This document shows, in pieces, positions 18,511 to 27,065 of a stretch of DNA of 64,000 nucleotides. How positions within the stretch are numbered: position 1 is the first letter of the stretch; each line of letters begins with the position of its first letter. The stretch is taken from assembly GCA_050251715.1 (NCBI GenBank), contig JBFWMG010000001.1, positions 248,001 through 312,000 on the forward strand, given 5' to 3'. This DNA is from JBFWMG01 sp050251715 (GTDB lineage Bacteria; Desulfobacterota; Desulfovibrionia; Desulfovibrionales; Desulfovibrionaceae). Under the pieces are notes generated by a model. That model worked only from the letters and a program-made list of their open reading frames with translations. It was not told the origin of the DNA and did no database searches. The translations under genes and the position numbers were made by a program.

Positions 18511-19756
18511 AATCCTCGTAGCGCTTGAAGAGCAGGCAGCCGTTGGTGCCGCCAAAGCCAAAGGAGTTGGACAGCACGTATTCCACCTGCTTCTGGCGCG
18601 AACCGTCGCCCATGTAGTCCAGGTCGCAGCCCTCGCCGGGCTCCACCAGGTTGCGGGTGCCGGGCAGCACGCCCTTGTACAGGGACATGGCGCTGAACAC
18701 CGCTTCCACGCCGCCGGCCGCGCCGAGCAGGTGGCCGATCATGGACTTGTTGGCCGTGATGGCGATGTGCTTGGCGTGGCCGCCGAACACCTGCTTGATG
18801 GCCTTGGTCTCGCACCTGTCGTTGAGCTCGGTGGAGGTGGCGTGGCCGTTGATGTGCTCCACCTGCTCCGGGGCAACGCCCGCCTCGCGCAGGGCGCCGC
18901 GCATGGCCAGGGCCATGCCGCGTCCCTCGTCGTCGGGCGCGGTCATGTGAAAGGCGTCGGACGATGCGCCGTAGCCCACGATTTCGGCATAGATGGTCGC
19001 GCCGCGCGCCTTGGCGTGGTCCAGCGACTCGATGAGCAGCATGCCGCTTCCCTCGCCCATGACAAAGCCGTCGCGGTCCTTGTCAAAGGGGCGCGAGGCG
19101 TGGTCCGGGTCGTCGTTGCGGGTGGACAGCGCCTTGAGCGCGTTGAATCCGGCCATGGCCAGGGGGGTGACCGTCGCTTCCACGCCGCCGGTAATCATGG
19201 CGTCGGCGCGGCCCAGCTTGATCTCGGAATAGGCGGTGCCTATGCCGTGGGTGCCCGAGGCGCAGGCCGACGTGGTCACCATGTTCGGGCCGCGGCACTT
19301 GTGGAAGATGGACACCTGGCCGGGCGCCATATTGGAAATGAGCACCGGGATCATGAACGGAGAGACCCGCTTCGGCCCGTCGTTCATGAGTTTTTCATGA
19401 TAAATTTCAATTGTCTGCAAGCCGCCGAGGCCGCAGCCCATGATGCATCCCACGCGATCCTCTTCCTCTTCGGGAATGGTCCAGCCCGCATGCCGCATGA
19501 GCATGTTGGAGGCGGCCACCGCGAACTGGCAGAAGCGGTCCATGCGCTTGGCGGCCTTGAAGGGGATGCCGTGTTGTTCGGGGTTGAAGTTCTTCACTTC
19601 GCCCGCGATTTTTGTGGCGTGGTCAGTGGTGTCGAACAGGGTGACGGGCCCGATGCCGGAGACTCCGGCCAACAGGTTGCTCCAGCTCGTATCCAGATCG
19701 TCGCCGATGGGTGTCAGAGCCGAAAGGCCCGTAATCACTACCCTTTTTACGCTCAT
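18509..19756 (-). CDS. fabF: 3-oxoacyl-ACP synthase II
   Basis: Condensing enzyme that elongates acyl-ACP with malonyl-ACP in fatty acid synthesis. The 415-residue thiolase-fold protein carries the nucleophilic Cys in TTSACASGTHGIG and the two catalytic His residues in NGHATSTELND and NKSMIGHLLGAAGG. ATG 19756 (MSVKRVVITG) is chosen because AGAGG lies seven bases upstream; an ATG two codons earlier is too close to it. It belongs to the plsX-fabH-fabG-acpP-fabF run. Confidence 0.98.
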   Translation of the reverse strand: MSVKRVVITGLSALTPIGDDLDTSWSNLLAGVSGIGPVTLFDTTDHATKIAGEVKNFNPEQHGIPFKAAKRMDRFCQFAVAASNMLMRHAGWTIPEEEEDRVGCIMGCGLGGLQTIEIYHEKLMNDGPKRVSPFMIPVLISNMAPGQVSIFHKCRGPNMVTTSACASGTHGIGTAYSEIKLGRADAMITGGVEATVTPLAMAGFNALKALSTRNDDPDHASRPFDKDRDGFVMGEGSGMLLIESLDHAKARGATIYAEIVGYGASSDAFHMTAPDDEGRGMALAMRGALREAGVAPEQVEHINGHATSTELNDRCETKAIKQVFGGHAKHIAITANKSMIGHLLGAAGGVEAVFSAMSLYKGVLPGTRNLVEPGEGCDLDYMGDGSRQKQVEYVLSNSFGFGGTNGCLLFKRYED

Positions 19757-19852
19757 GGCCATACCTCTTCGCATCTGGCGGTCATGATTGCTCTCCGTTG
19801 GGAACCCCGACAAGGTGGGGGGTCCGGGCAATTGCCTTGAAAAACTTGAGCG

Positions 19853-19880
19853 CCTTATGATCCTGGATCATAAGACGCCC
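19853..19880. other. Strong intergenic hairpin between acpP and fabF
   Basis: CTTATGATCC pairs with GGATCATAAG with almost no loop, extended by a near match of GCG/CGC outside. Its flanks (GGCGTCTT on the minus strand) resemble the end of the two-hairpin repeat. There is no T run, so it more likely attenuates or protects the acpP message than ends it, which would suit the high expression of acpP relative to fabF. Confidence 0.6.
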
Positions 19881-19912
19881 AAGGGACTTGCTGCATGCAG
19901 GTCTGCGCGTCG

Positions 19913-20143
19913 TTAGACCTTGGCTTGAATGTAGCTCACGGCGTCCTGGACCTTGAGGATCTTCTGGGCGTCGTCGTCATCGATCTCGGTGCCGAATTCC
20001 TCTTCCATGGCCATGATGAGTTCGGTCAGGTCAAGGGAGTCGGCGCCCAGGTCGTCCACAAAGGACGCCTCGGGCTTGATTTCGTCTTCGGAAACGCCGA
20101 GCTGGTCCATGATGATCTTTTTGACTTTTTCCTCAACGGACAT
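19913..20143 (-). CDS. acpP: Acyl carrier protein
   Basis: Carrier of growing acyl chains as thioesters on a 4'-phosphopantetheine arm. The 76-residue acidic helical protein has the attachment Ser36 in GADSLDL. ATG 20143 has GGAGG six bases upstream; a TTG four codons earlier has no such site. It sits between fabG and fabF, its classical position. Confidence 0.98.
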   Translation of the reverse strand: MSVEEKVKKIIMDQLGVSEDEIKPEASFVDDLGADSLDLTELIMAMEEEFGTEIDDDDAQKILKVQDAVSYIQAKV

Positions 20144-20218
20144 AATGCCCTCCAAACAGTGGTTTTTTGTGGTGTATTGATGAGATGGTTGCTGTCGTGC
20201 CGTGGATAGGGTCGAGCC

Positions 20219-20962
20219 CTACATGTACATGCCGCCGTTGACCGAGAGCACCTGCCCGGTGATGTAGGCCGCGCCTTCCGAGGCGAGAAACGCCACGGCG
20301 GCGGCCACGTCTTCCGGGGTGCCGGCCCGCTTGAGCGGAATGTTGTTGATGAAATTTTCCAGCACGTCCGCGGACAGCACCGAGGTCATGTCCGTGGCGA
20401 TGAAGCCGGGCGTGACGGCGTTGACCGTGATGTTCCGCGAGGCGAATTCCTTGGCCGCGCTCTTGGTCAGGCCTATGAGGCCCGCCTTGGCCGCCACGTA
20501 GTTGGCCTGCCCGGCGTTGCCCATCTGGCCCACCACCGAGGCGATGTTCACGATGCGGCCCTGGCGCTGCTTGGACATGATCTTGGCGGCCTCGCGCAGG
20601 CAGCGGAACGCACCCTTGAGGTTCACGTCGATCACCGCGTCAAAGTCCTCGTCCTTCATGCGCAGCATGAGGCCGTCCTTGGTGATGCCCGCGTTGTTCA
20701 CCAGCACGTCGAGGCTCACCTTGCCCTTGATTTCGTCGGCAAAGAAGGCGGGCACCGCCTCGGCGTCGCCCACGTTGAGGCGAAAGGCCTTGGCCGCGCC
20801 GCCCGCGTCCACGATGGACTGGGCCACCGCGTCGGCTTCCTGGGGCTTGCTGACGAAGGTGAGATAGACCTGGAACCCGGCCTTGCCGAGCGCCTGTGCG
20901 ATCGCCTTGCCGATGCCGCGTGAACCGCCAGTGACCAGCGCGGTGGATACGAGTTCGCTCAT
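20219..20962 (-). CDS. fabG: 3-oxoacyl-ACP reductase
   Basis: NADPH-dependent short-chain dehydrogenase reducing 3-oxoacyl-ACP. The 247-residue protein has the cofactor loop TGGSRGIG near residue 12, NNAG (residue 90 region), the catalytic Ser in IASVVGQMGN and the YVAAK Tyr-Lys pair, and ends with ITGQVLSVNGGMYM as FabG proteins do. ATG 20962 has AAAGG upstream. It lies in the fab operon between fabH and acpP. Confidence 0.97.
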   Translation of the reverse strand: MSELVSTALVTGGSRGIGKAIAQALGKAGFQVYLTFVSKPQEADAVAQSIVDAGGAAKAFRLNVGDAEAVPAFFADEIKGKVSLDVLVNNAGITKDGLMLRMKDEDFDAVIDVNLKGAFRCLREAAKIMSKQRQGRIVNIASVVGQMGNAGQANYVAAKAGLIGLTKSAAKEFASRNITVNAVTPGFIATDMTSVLSADVLENFINNIPLKRAGTPEDVAAAVAFLASEGAAYITGQVLSVNGGMYM

Positions 20963-21131
20963 GTCGCCTTTCTTGTTGCTGATTTGTGAAAAGGTCTTCT
21001 TTCTTACCCTAAACGCCGATGAACTTCAAATGAAACTGCGGTGTGGTTTCCGGGGCGCTGGACGGCGCGCCCCGCGGCAAAGCCTTGCCACAGCCGTGTT
21101 GCGATACGGTGACGCCCCGCGTCCCGCGCGC

Positions 21132-22136
21132 CTAGAATTGCAACAGGGTCGAGCCCCAGGTGAAGCCGCCGCCAAAGGTGGTGACCAGCACCTTGTATCC
21201 GGGCTTGATGGCGCCCGTGGCGCGCGCCTCGGCCAGGGCGATGGGCACGCTGGCGGCGGAGGTGTTGCCGTAGCGGTCCACGTTCACGAACACCTTGCCT
21301 TCGGCGAAGCCCAGCTTCTTGCCCACGGCCTCGATGATGCGCAGGTTGGCCTGGTGCGGCACGAAAAGGTCCACGTCGTCCGTGGTGAGGCCGTTGCGCT
21401 CGAGCATCTCCGTGGACACGGCCTCCATGCTGCGCACCGCATGCTTGTACACCTCGCGGCCCATCATCTGGATGTAGAACTCGTCGCCCGTGGCCTCGCC
21501 GTACGCCAGGGGGCGCGAGGAGCCGCCGCCCTTCACGGTCAGCAGGTCGGCCAGCGACCCGTCGGAGGAGAGCTTGGTGTCCACGATGGTGGCCACGGTC
21601 TTGTTCGCGCCGGCTGGGGTGTCCGGGGCGGTTATGACCACCGCGCCGCATCCGTCGCCGAACAGCACGCAGGTGGCGCGGTCGTTCCAGTTGATGCGCG
21701 ACGTGAGCACCTCGCCGGAGCAGACCAGCACCTTGGCGCCCGGTTCCAGCAGGGTCATGGCCCTGGCCAGGTGGGTGGTGTACAGAAAGCCGGAGCACGC
21801 CGCGTTGCAGTCCACGGCCATGCGGCCCCGGATGCCGAGCTTTTCCTCCAGGTAACAGGCGGCGCTCGGGCAGTAGGTGTCGGGCGTGAGCGTGGCCATG
21901 AAGATGTGGGTCAGCTCCTCGGCCTCCATGCCCGCGTCGGCCAGGGCGTTCTTCGCGGCCTCCACGGCCAGGGAGGAGACCGGCACGCCGGGCTCGACCA
22001 CGTGGCGCTGCTTGATGCCGGTACGGGTGGTGATCCACTCGTCGCTGGTCTCGACAAAGGTTTCCAGGTCGGCGTTGGTCAGCACCTTGGGGGGCACGTA
22101 AAATCCAAGGCCTCGAATGATGGCGTGTGTGCTCAT
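21132..22136 (-). CDS. fabH: 3-oxoacyl-ACP synthase III
   Basis: Initiates fatty acid synthesis by condensing acetyl-CoA with malonyl-ACP. The 334-residue protein shows the opening IRGLGFYVPPKVLTNADLE, the catalytic Cys in NAACSGFLY, and His/Asn in FVPHQANLRI and NVDRYGNTSAAS. Its length and motifs match the E. coli type. It is directly downstream of plsX, the usual order. Confidence 0.97.
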   Translation of the reverse strand: MSTHAIIRGLGFYVPPKVLTNADLETFVETSDEWITTRTGIKQRHVVEPGVPVSSLAVEAAKNALADAGMEAEELTHIFMATLTPDTYCPSAACYLEEKLGIRGRMAVDCNAACSGFLYTTHLARAMTLLEPGAKVLVCSGEVLTSRINWNDRATCVLFGDGCGAVVITAPDTPAGANKTVATIVDTKLSSDGSLADLLTVKGGGSSRPLAYGEATGDEFYIQMMGREVYKHAVRSMEAVSTEMLERNGLTTDDVDLFVPHQANLRIIEAVGKKLGFAEGKVFVNVDRYGNTSAASVPIALAEARATGAIKPGYKVLVTTFGGGFTWGSTLLQF

Positions 22137-22212
22137 GGCAATGGTATCCCGCCGTGGCGCCGAGAGGGGACGGATGCGTTGTGGCCGTGGCCGCGCGTCC
22201 GTCCGCCGGGAA

Positions 22213-23256
22213 TCAATGATCGCCGCTCGCCTTGGCGAAGCGGGTCAGTTCCTCGTTGGCGCCCAGCTGTTCGATGAGGTGCTCGTTGGTCTTTTTCTCG
22301 ATGAACTTGGCGGCCATGCCCACGGCGGAATCCATGGCCTTTCTGTTGGACGCCCCGTGGCACACGAAGGCCACGCCCTGGAGTCCGAGCAGCGGCGCGC
22401 CGCCATATTCGGCATAATCCACCACCTTGGCGAACCGCTTGAGCGCGCCCAAGGCGAGCATGGTGCCCAGGCGCGCCACGATGCCGCGTTGCAGCTCCCG
22501 CTTGAGGAGCCTGCCCAGCGAGTACGCGAGGCCTTCCGAAAGCTTGAGAGCCACGTTGCCCACAAAGCCGTCGCACACCACCACGTCCACGTCGCCGGTA
22601 AAGATGTCCCGGCCTTCCACATTGCCCACAAAGTTGAAGGAAGCGCGCTTGAAGAGTTCGAACGCGCCTTTGACCTGGGCATTGCCCTTTCCTTCCTCCT
22701 CGCCGATGGACAGAAGGCCCACACGGGGGGTCTTGATTTCCAGGAGGTCGCGGGCCAGCACTTCGGCCATGACGCCGAACTGGAACAGGTGCAACGGACG
22801 GCAATCCACGTTGGCGCCCACGTCGATGAGCACCATGGGATGCTTTTCCGTGGGCATGAACCCGGCCAGGCCGGGCCGTTCCACGCCCTTGATGCGGCCC
22901 AGGATGAACATGGCGCATGCCCCGGTGGCGCCGGAGTTGCCCGCGCTCACCACGCCATGCGCCTCGCCGTTCTTCACCAGGCGGCACGCCACCTGGATGG
23001 AACAGTCTTTCTTGCGCCGCAGGATGTCGGACGGCTTTTCGTCCATGCCCGCCACGTCGGGGGCATGGACAATGCGGATGTCCAGTCCGCCGGTTGGCAG
23101 CTTGGCCAGCTCGGCGTCGATTTCCGCTTGCCGGCCCACGAGAACGAGGCGGCACCCGGAACGTCTGGCGGCATCCACCGCGCCCGGCACAACCACGGAG
23201 GGACCGAAGTCCCCCCCCATGGCATCAACGGCTACAATGGGGTTGCCGTTAGGCAT
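22213..23256 (-). CDS. plsX: Phosphate acyltransferase PlsX
   Basis: Makes acyl-phosphate from acyl-ACP for phospholipid synthesis by PlsY. The 347-residue protein opens with IVAVDAMGGDFGP and carries VVSAGNSGATGACAMFILGRIKG, LIDVGANVDCRP and CDGFVGNVALKLSEGLA, all PlsX hallmarks. Its ATG lies inside rpmF (8-base overlap), coupling the ribosomal protein to lipid synthesis as in many bacteria. Confidence 0.97.
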   Translation of the reverse strand: MPNGNPIVAVDAMGGDFGPSVVVPGAVDAARRSGCRLVLVGRQAEIDAELAKLPTGGLDIRIVHAPDVAGMDEKPSDILRRKKDCSIQVACRLVKNGEAHGVVSAGNSGATGACAMFILGRIKGVERPGLAGFMPTEKHPMVLIDVGANVDCRPLHLFQFGVMAEVLARDLLEIKTPRVGLLSIGEEEGKGNAQVKGAFELFKRASFNFVGNVEGRDIFTGDVDVVVCDGFVGNVALKLSEGLAYSLGRLLKRELQRGIVARLGTMLALGALKRFAKVVDYAEYGGAPLLGLQGVAFVCHGASNRKAMDSAVGMAAKFIEKKTNEHLIEQLGANEELTRFAKASGDH

Positions 23257-23431
23257 CTTCCTGCTGCCTGAGCATCTGCCGACCCTTATAGGCGCCGCAG
23301 CTCGGGCATGCCCGGTGGGGCAGGGTGGGCTCGCCGCACTCGCAGTAGACCACGTTGGGAACGGCGACGTGGTCGTGGGAGCGGCGCATGCCCTTTCTGG
23401 ACTTGGACTTTTTATTTTGTGGTACGGCCAT
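23249..23431 (-). CDS. rpmF: 50S ribosomal protein L32
   Basis: 60-residue ribosomal protein of the zinc-ribbon type. It has the basic start MAVPQNKKSKSRKGMRRSHD and the four cysteines CECG...CPSCG. ATG 23431 has AGAGAGG upstream. It overlaps plsX by 8 bases and follows the DUF177 protein, the standard yceD-rpmF-plsX order. Confidence 0.97.
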   Translation of the reverse strand: MAVPQNKKSKSRKGMRRSHDHVAVPNVVYCECGEPTLPHRACPSCGAYKGRQMLRQQEDA

Positions 23432-23515
23432 GGTAAACCTCTCTTTTTGAAGCGCTAGGGCTCTTTCTATTATTATGGTTGGGCACGGGGCGCCCACATT
23501 CGTCGCGCACAGGGG

Positions 23516-24043
23516 CTATTGCTTGGGACCGACCTTCAGGTTGCGCAACACCGCCAGCCTGGGATCCAGCGTGGCGTCGCCGCAGGAACAGCCCCCGGTG
23601 TTCAGATCCGCGCCGCATTCGGGGCATAGCCCCTTGCACGACTCGCTGCACAGGGGTTTGGCCGGCAGCGCCAGCACGAACTGCTCCCAAAGCAGGGTGT
23701 CCACATCCAGTTCAAGACCGCCCTTGTGGAAGCGCAAGCGGCATTCGCCCACGTCCACATCGTCCTCGTCGAGCTGCTCGTATTCGCTGATGCGCAGATC
23801 CAGCATCACCAGCGAATCCGCCGTGCAGCGGCCGCAGGGCATAATCACCGACCCCGTGAGCGTGCCCGTGATGAGGCAGCCGGACTGCTGGGGCTGGACG
23901 CGGATGGTGACCACGATCGGATCGGCCATACGGCAAGGGAGCTTATACTCCTTCCAACGGCTGGTCCAGTACTCCGGATCGTCGTACGAAAATACCCGGC
24001 CCTCGGCCGGGATGTCCTTTAGGGATAACCATAGTTCTGTCAT
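23516..24043 (-). CDS. YceD/DUF177 family protein
   Basis: 175-residue member of the DUF177 family that nearly always precedes rpmF and is linked to large-subunit rRNA metabolism. Visible are the central GSVIMPCGRCTADSLVMLDLRISEYE segment and the C-terminal cysteine cluster CSESCKGLCPECGADLN with a trailing CSCGD, likely zinc-binding. ATG 24043 is preferred (GAGAG upstream); the open frame extends further but the extra residues look non-coding. It heads the operon and is divergent from rpmB. Confidence 0.88.
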   Translation of the reverse strand: MTELWLSLKDIPAEGRVFSYDDPEYWTSRWKEYKLPCRMADPIVVTIRVQPQQSGCLITGTLTGSVIMPCGRCTADSLVMLDLRISEYEQLDEDDVDVGECRLRFHKGGLELDVDTLLWEQFVLALPAKPLCSESCKGLCPECGADLNTGGCSCGDATLDPRLAVLRNLKVGPKQ

Positions 24044-24261
24044 TGTCTGTCTCTCGCAAAAGGGGTTCCCTACATGCGGAGCCCTTTCATTGTCAAGAAA
24101 AAAGGACTTGCATTTTTTTGCGCAGGGGTATAGGAACCCAACTTCCTTACGGCGGCACTGGCCTTTTGAGCACGAACAAGCCCCATGGCGCCGTCGCTGT
24201 ACAGCAGCGAGGCGGGGTGGGGCCACACGAATACGGTATAGGAATTTTCAGGAGGAACGTC

Positions 24262-24459
24262 ATGGGTAAAGAATGTGAAATCTGCGGGAAGGCTCCCCAG
24301 GTCGGCAACAACGTCAGCCACTCCAACATCAAGACCAAGCGCCGCTTTCTGCCCAACTTGCAGCAGGTGCGCGCCTTGTTGCCCTCGGGCCAGGTGAAGA
24401 AGATCACCGTTTGCACGCGCTGCCTGCGTTCCGGTGCCGTGGTCAAGCCCCAGGCCTAA
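24262..24459 (+). CDS. rpmB: 50S ribosomal protein L28
   Basis: 65-residue ribosomal protein with the paired cysteines CEICGKAP and CTRCLRSG that mark the zinc-binding form, and NNVSHSNIKTKRRFLPNLQ as in other L28 proteins. AGGAGG sits eight bases before the ATG. It is transcribed alone, away from the fab operon, and ends at a clear terminator. Confidence 0.98.
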   Translation: MGKECEICGKAPQVGNNVSHSNIKTKRRFLPNLQQVRALLPSGQVKKITVCTRCLRSGAVVKPQA

Positions 24460-24487
24460 CGCACGCCTCGCCCCCTTTTGTTTTACC

Positions 24488-24512
24488 ACCCCGGCTTGCC
24501 GGGGTTTTTTTT
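24488..24512 (+). terminator. Rho-independent terminator after rpmB
   Basis: ACCCCGGC pairs with GCCGGGGT and is followed by a run of eight T residues, 29 bases after the rpmB stop. Confidence 0.93.
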
Positions 24513-25127
24513 GTCCGGCTCCCTGGCCACGGGGCTGTCGGCCTGGCGCGGGGCATTGGCTGGCATGGGGTGTTGGGGGCGGCGCCCCGGTCTGGCCGCC
24601 ATGGCGCGGGCGACGTCCCCATGGTTCCTGGCGGGCGCGGCGCATGGTGTCGCCCGTCGGTTTCGCCGGTCTGGGGTGCGGTTCCCTGCCCGGCACGGCG
24701 CCCGGAACCTGCGTGCTCGGATCGCGCGTGGTTTGGGCGCTCCCTCTTTCCCTCTTTTCCGGTACCGCTTCTGTCCGCCAACCGGGGCCGGTTTCTTTTT
24801 TTTACGCCCTGCGGCTGAAAAGGCGACGGCAGCGGCTGAACAAGAGCCATTGCTGTCACAAAATTAACTAATATCATTTAATATTTTGTCGTGTCGTGGC
24901 TGATGGGACAGGGTGGGACGTCTGTAAAAAATAGAGTCTCACGCCCCCTCTCTCGTTTCACGGCGTTTCAAACTGTTGCGTCCAACGGGGTAATTGTATG
25001 CGCATCCCCTCAATATCTTGGGGTTTATGTCGTAAAAGGGTTGCATTTTTGCGCTATTTGTGTTTGCCCTATGGGGCAGTTGACAACTTACCCTAATGCG
25101 AATAGTTACTATTTCAGAGGTGCGCTT
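24513..25127. other. Gene-free stretch between rpmB and the Fur-family gene
   Basis: The first 340 bases are GC-rich and carry no convincing coding frame. From about 24,860 the composition turns sharply AT-rich (runs such as TAATATCATTTAATATTTTG), marking a regulatory region for the Fur-family gene at 25,128. A weak CCCC...GGGG hairpin lies near 25,005-25,030. No small RNA could be argued from sequence alone. Confidence 0.6.
25080..25112 (+). promoter_or_regulatory. Candidate sigma-70 promoter for the Fur-family gene
   Basis: A perfect TTGACA lies at 25080-25085. The -10 partner is poor: TAGTTA at 17 bases or TACTAT at 21 bases. It sits 20-45 bases before the ATG, so the transcript would have a very short leader, and a repressor could overlap it. 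Only the -35 box is convincing. Confidence 0.3.
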
Positions 25128-25517
25128 ATGGAAAAAATCCCGAAATCTAGAATGACCGTGCAGCGCCGGGTGATCCTGGAAGAACTACGCAAGGTGACAA
25201 GCCATCCCACGGCGGACGAGATATATTCCATGGTCCGCTCGCGGCTGCCCAAAATAAGCCTGGGCACCGTGTACAGGAACCTTGACCTGTTGGCTGAAAA
25301 CGGCGAGATTTTGAAGCTGGAACGGGTCGGCGCGCAGATGCGTTTTGATGGCAACACGATGGCGCATTATCATGTGCGCTGTCTGTCCTGCGGTCGCGTG
25401 GGCGATCTTGACGTGCGTTTTGATCTGCCCAATTTCCGTGACTGCAAGGTGGATGGCTTTGCCATTACCGGCGTGAGTGTGGAGTTCGTCGGTCTCTGCC
25501 GCTCCTGCTCGGGCTAG
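25128..25517 (+). CDS. Fur-family transcriptional regulator, PerR-like
   Basis: 129-residue metal-dependent repressor. The N-terminal winged helix (MTVQRRVILEELRKVTSHPTADEIYSMVR, then LPKISLGTVYRNLDLLAE) binds DNA. The C-terminal dimerisation half has HYHVRC and the structural zinc cysteines CLSCG and CRSCSG. The short length, the start lacking a long acidic leader and the C-x2-C pairs at both sites resemble peroxide-sensing PerR of Desulfovibrio more than iron Fur, but the ligand cannot be decided by eye. ATG 25128 has AGAGG upstream. The open frame upstream is not used. Confidence 0.88.
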   Translation: MEKIPKSRMTVQRRVILEELRKVTSHPTADEIYSMVRSRLPKISLGTVYRNLDLLAENGEILKLERVGAQMRFDGNTMAHYHVRCLSCGRVGDLDVRFDLPNFRDCKVDGFAITGVSVEFVGLCRSCSG

Positions 25518-25521
25518 AACT

Positions 25522-25550
25522 CCATGCGCGAACGCCGTGTTGGCGCATGG
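25522..25550. other. Inverted repeat after the Fur-family gene
   Basis: CCATGCGC and GCGCATGG form a perfect 8-bp stem, with AAC/GTT pairing further inside. It starts four bases after the stop codon. There is no T run, so intrinsic termination is unlikely; it may be a factor-dependent stop or a 3' stabiliser. Confidence 0.5.
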
Positions 25551-25718
25551 CGCGGCAATGTGTCCGGGCCGCAGACCGGACAGAGCCCCGTGTGCAAGGG
25601 GACGGCGTGCGGCCACGGCGAAGGTGTGCCGCGTCACCCGACGCGGCGTCTTGGCCGGGTGCCGCGCCCATCCAAGGGGCCGGATGCCACGCCCCCCGCT
25701 TTTTCCGCTCCCGGTTTC

Positions 25719-26552
25719 ATGACGCGCTCGCCGCATGGCGTGCCGGCCTCTTGGGCCCAAACCCGCGCCATTGTGCCTGCGGGGTTCCTTTTCGTCCTGT
25801 TTTTCTTCCTTTGCCCCCCAAGCCTTGCGGCCATGGACATCGCCGATGGCCTGGCCCGCCTTGCCGCCGCCTATCCCGATCACCTCGCCGCGCCCGAACC
25901 CAACGTCCTGGTCTGGAACGATGGGGAACGCATGGTGTATGACGACGGCAGGCGCAAGGATTTCGCCGACCTGCTCGCCGTGCCCGACCTGGAGGACCAG
26001 ATGGCCATGCCCTATCCGGCGGGCGATGCCTTTGCGCCGCCCCCCGCGCCCTTGGCCGACCCCGGACGCGTGCGCCATGAGCCCTTTTTCCGCAAGATGT
26101 ACGGCGGCACGCCCGAGGTGGTGCGCGCCCGGCTGGCCACCATCCGCTGGCTGCCGCATGGCGTGGACATCCCCCTGCTCGTGACCACCGTGAACAATGT
26201 GCATGAGCGGCTGGCCGCGGTGTCCGCCGCGCTGGAGGCCTTGCCGCCCCGGGAGCGCGCCTTTGCGGACAACCCCGCCGGAACCTGGTGCTGGCGGACG
26301 ATCAAGGACACGGGCAGGCTGTCCATGCACAGCTTCGGCATGGCCATCGACCTGAATGTGGCTGGTTCCAGCTATTGGAAGTGGGACAACCCGCAGGCCG
26401 CGCCGGACGACACCGTGCCCTACAAGGGGCGCATGCCTGGGGCCATCGTGCGCATCTTCGAGGCGCAGGGATTCATCTGGGGGGGGAAATGGCACCACTA
26501 CGACAGCATGCACTTCGAGTACCGGCCCGAATTGCTGCCGCAGGGACGCTGA
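25719..26552 (+). CDS. Exported M15-family (VanY/CwlK-like) peptidase
   Basis: 277-residue secreted zinc peptidase expected to cut peptidoglycan cross-links or stems. A hydrophobic signal segment (VPAGFLFVLFFFLCPPSLAAM) is followed by an unassigned linker. The M15 core holds the zinc ligands in SMHSFGMAID (His and Asp) and the later H in DSMHFEYRPE with the preceding acidic residue. The fold therefore looks active. ATG 25719 is picked because it puts the signal peptide near the start; no good ribosome site is visible, and the frame is open back to 25524. It stands alone and is convergent with the STAS gene. Confidence 0.8.
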   Translation: MTRSPHGVPASWAQTRAIVPAGFLFVLFFFLCPPSLAAMDIADGLARLAAAYPDHLAAPEPNVLVWNDGERMVYDDGRRKDFADLLAVPDLEDQMAMPYPAGDAFAPPPAPLADPGRVRHEPFFRKMYGGTPEVVRARLATIRWLPHGVDIPLLVTTVNNVHERLAAVSAALEALPPRERAFADNPAGTWCWRTIKDTGRLSMHSFGMAIDLNVAGSSYWKWDNPQAAPDDTVPYKGRMPGAIVRIFEAQGFIWGGKWHHYDSMHFEYRPELLPQGR

Positions 26553-26576
26553 CCGGAGCCGCCGGGCGGGACAAGC

Positions 26577-26918
26577 CTATCGCAGGTCGGCCAACGCCTG
26601 CTCTTCGGTCTCGTAGATGTTGAAGATGGTGTTCAGGGTCACCACGCGCACGATCTGCACCACATAGGGGTGCAGGGCGCACAGCCCGAACTTGCCGCCC
26701 TGCTGGGTAATGGTCTTTTTCAAGGTGACCAGCGCGCCGATGGTCATGCTGTCCATGAAGGTGACTTTTTCCAGATTCAGGATCAGGCAGGGTTTTTCCT
26801 TGTTCTCAACCTCGGCCAACGCCATCTGCTTGAACGCGTCGCACACGGTATAGTCGATGCTTTCGGCCATTACCCGGGCAACGGTGCATGTGCCCACTTG
26901 CTTGATATCCATTTCCAT
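26577..26918 (-). CDS. STAS-domain anti-sigma-factor antagonist-like protein
   Basis: 113-residue single STAS domain of the SpoIIAA/RsbV type. The strand-helix pattern VARVMAESIDYTVCDAFKQMA and LILNLEKVTFMDSMTIGALVTLKK is typical, and the Ser in FMDSMTIG occupies the phosphorylation position, so regulation by a serine kinase is likely. No anti-sigma kinase or sigma gene is adjacent, so its partner is elsewhere. ATG 26918 has GGGAG upstream. Confidence 0.85.
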   Translation of the reverse strand: MEMDIKQVGTCTVARVMAESIDYTVCDAFKQMALAEVENKEKPCLILNLEKVTFMDSMTIGALVTLKKTITQQGGKFGLCALHPYVVQIVRVVTLNTIFNIYETEEQALADLR

Positions 26919-27065
26919 GGTGCGGAAACTCCCGAAGTCTGTGTTGGCGGAGATTGTCCTCAACCGTATACAATAATGCGGCCTGGGCCTCAATACGGAA
27001 ATGCATTTTTATGCCAATTCGTTAAAAAAGCCCAGCCCTGGTCGGGGCGGCCAGGGCGCGAGGCG

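Noticed and set aside
24108..24134. TTGCAT...TATAGG as an rpmB promoter
   Set aside because: The spacer is only 15 bases and the boxes are poor; not enough to report.
27000..27018. Minus-strand sigma-54 site near the STAS gene (TGCATTTTTATGCCA)
   Set aside because: The GC-to-CC spacing is one base short of the strict ten, which abolishes sigma-54 recognition.
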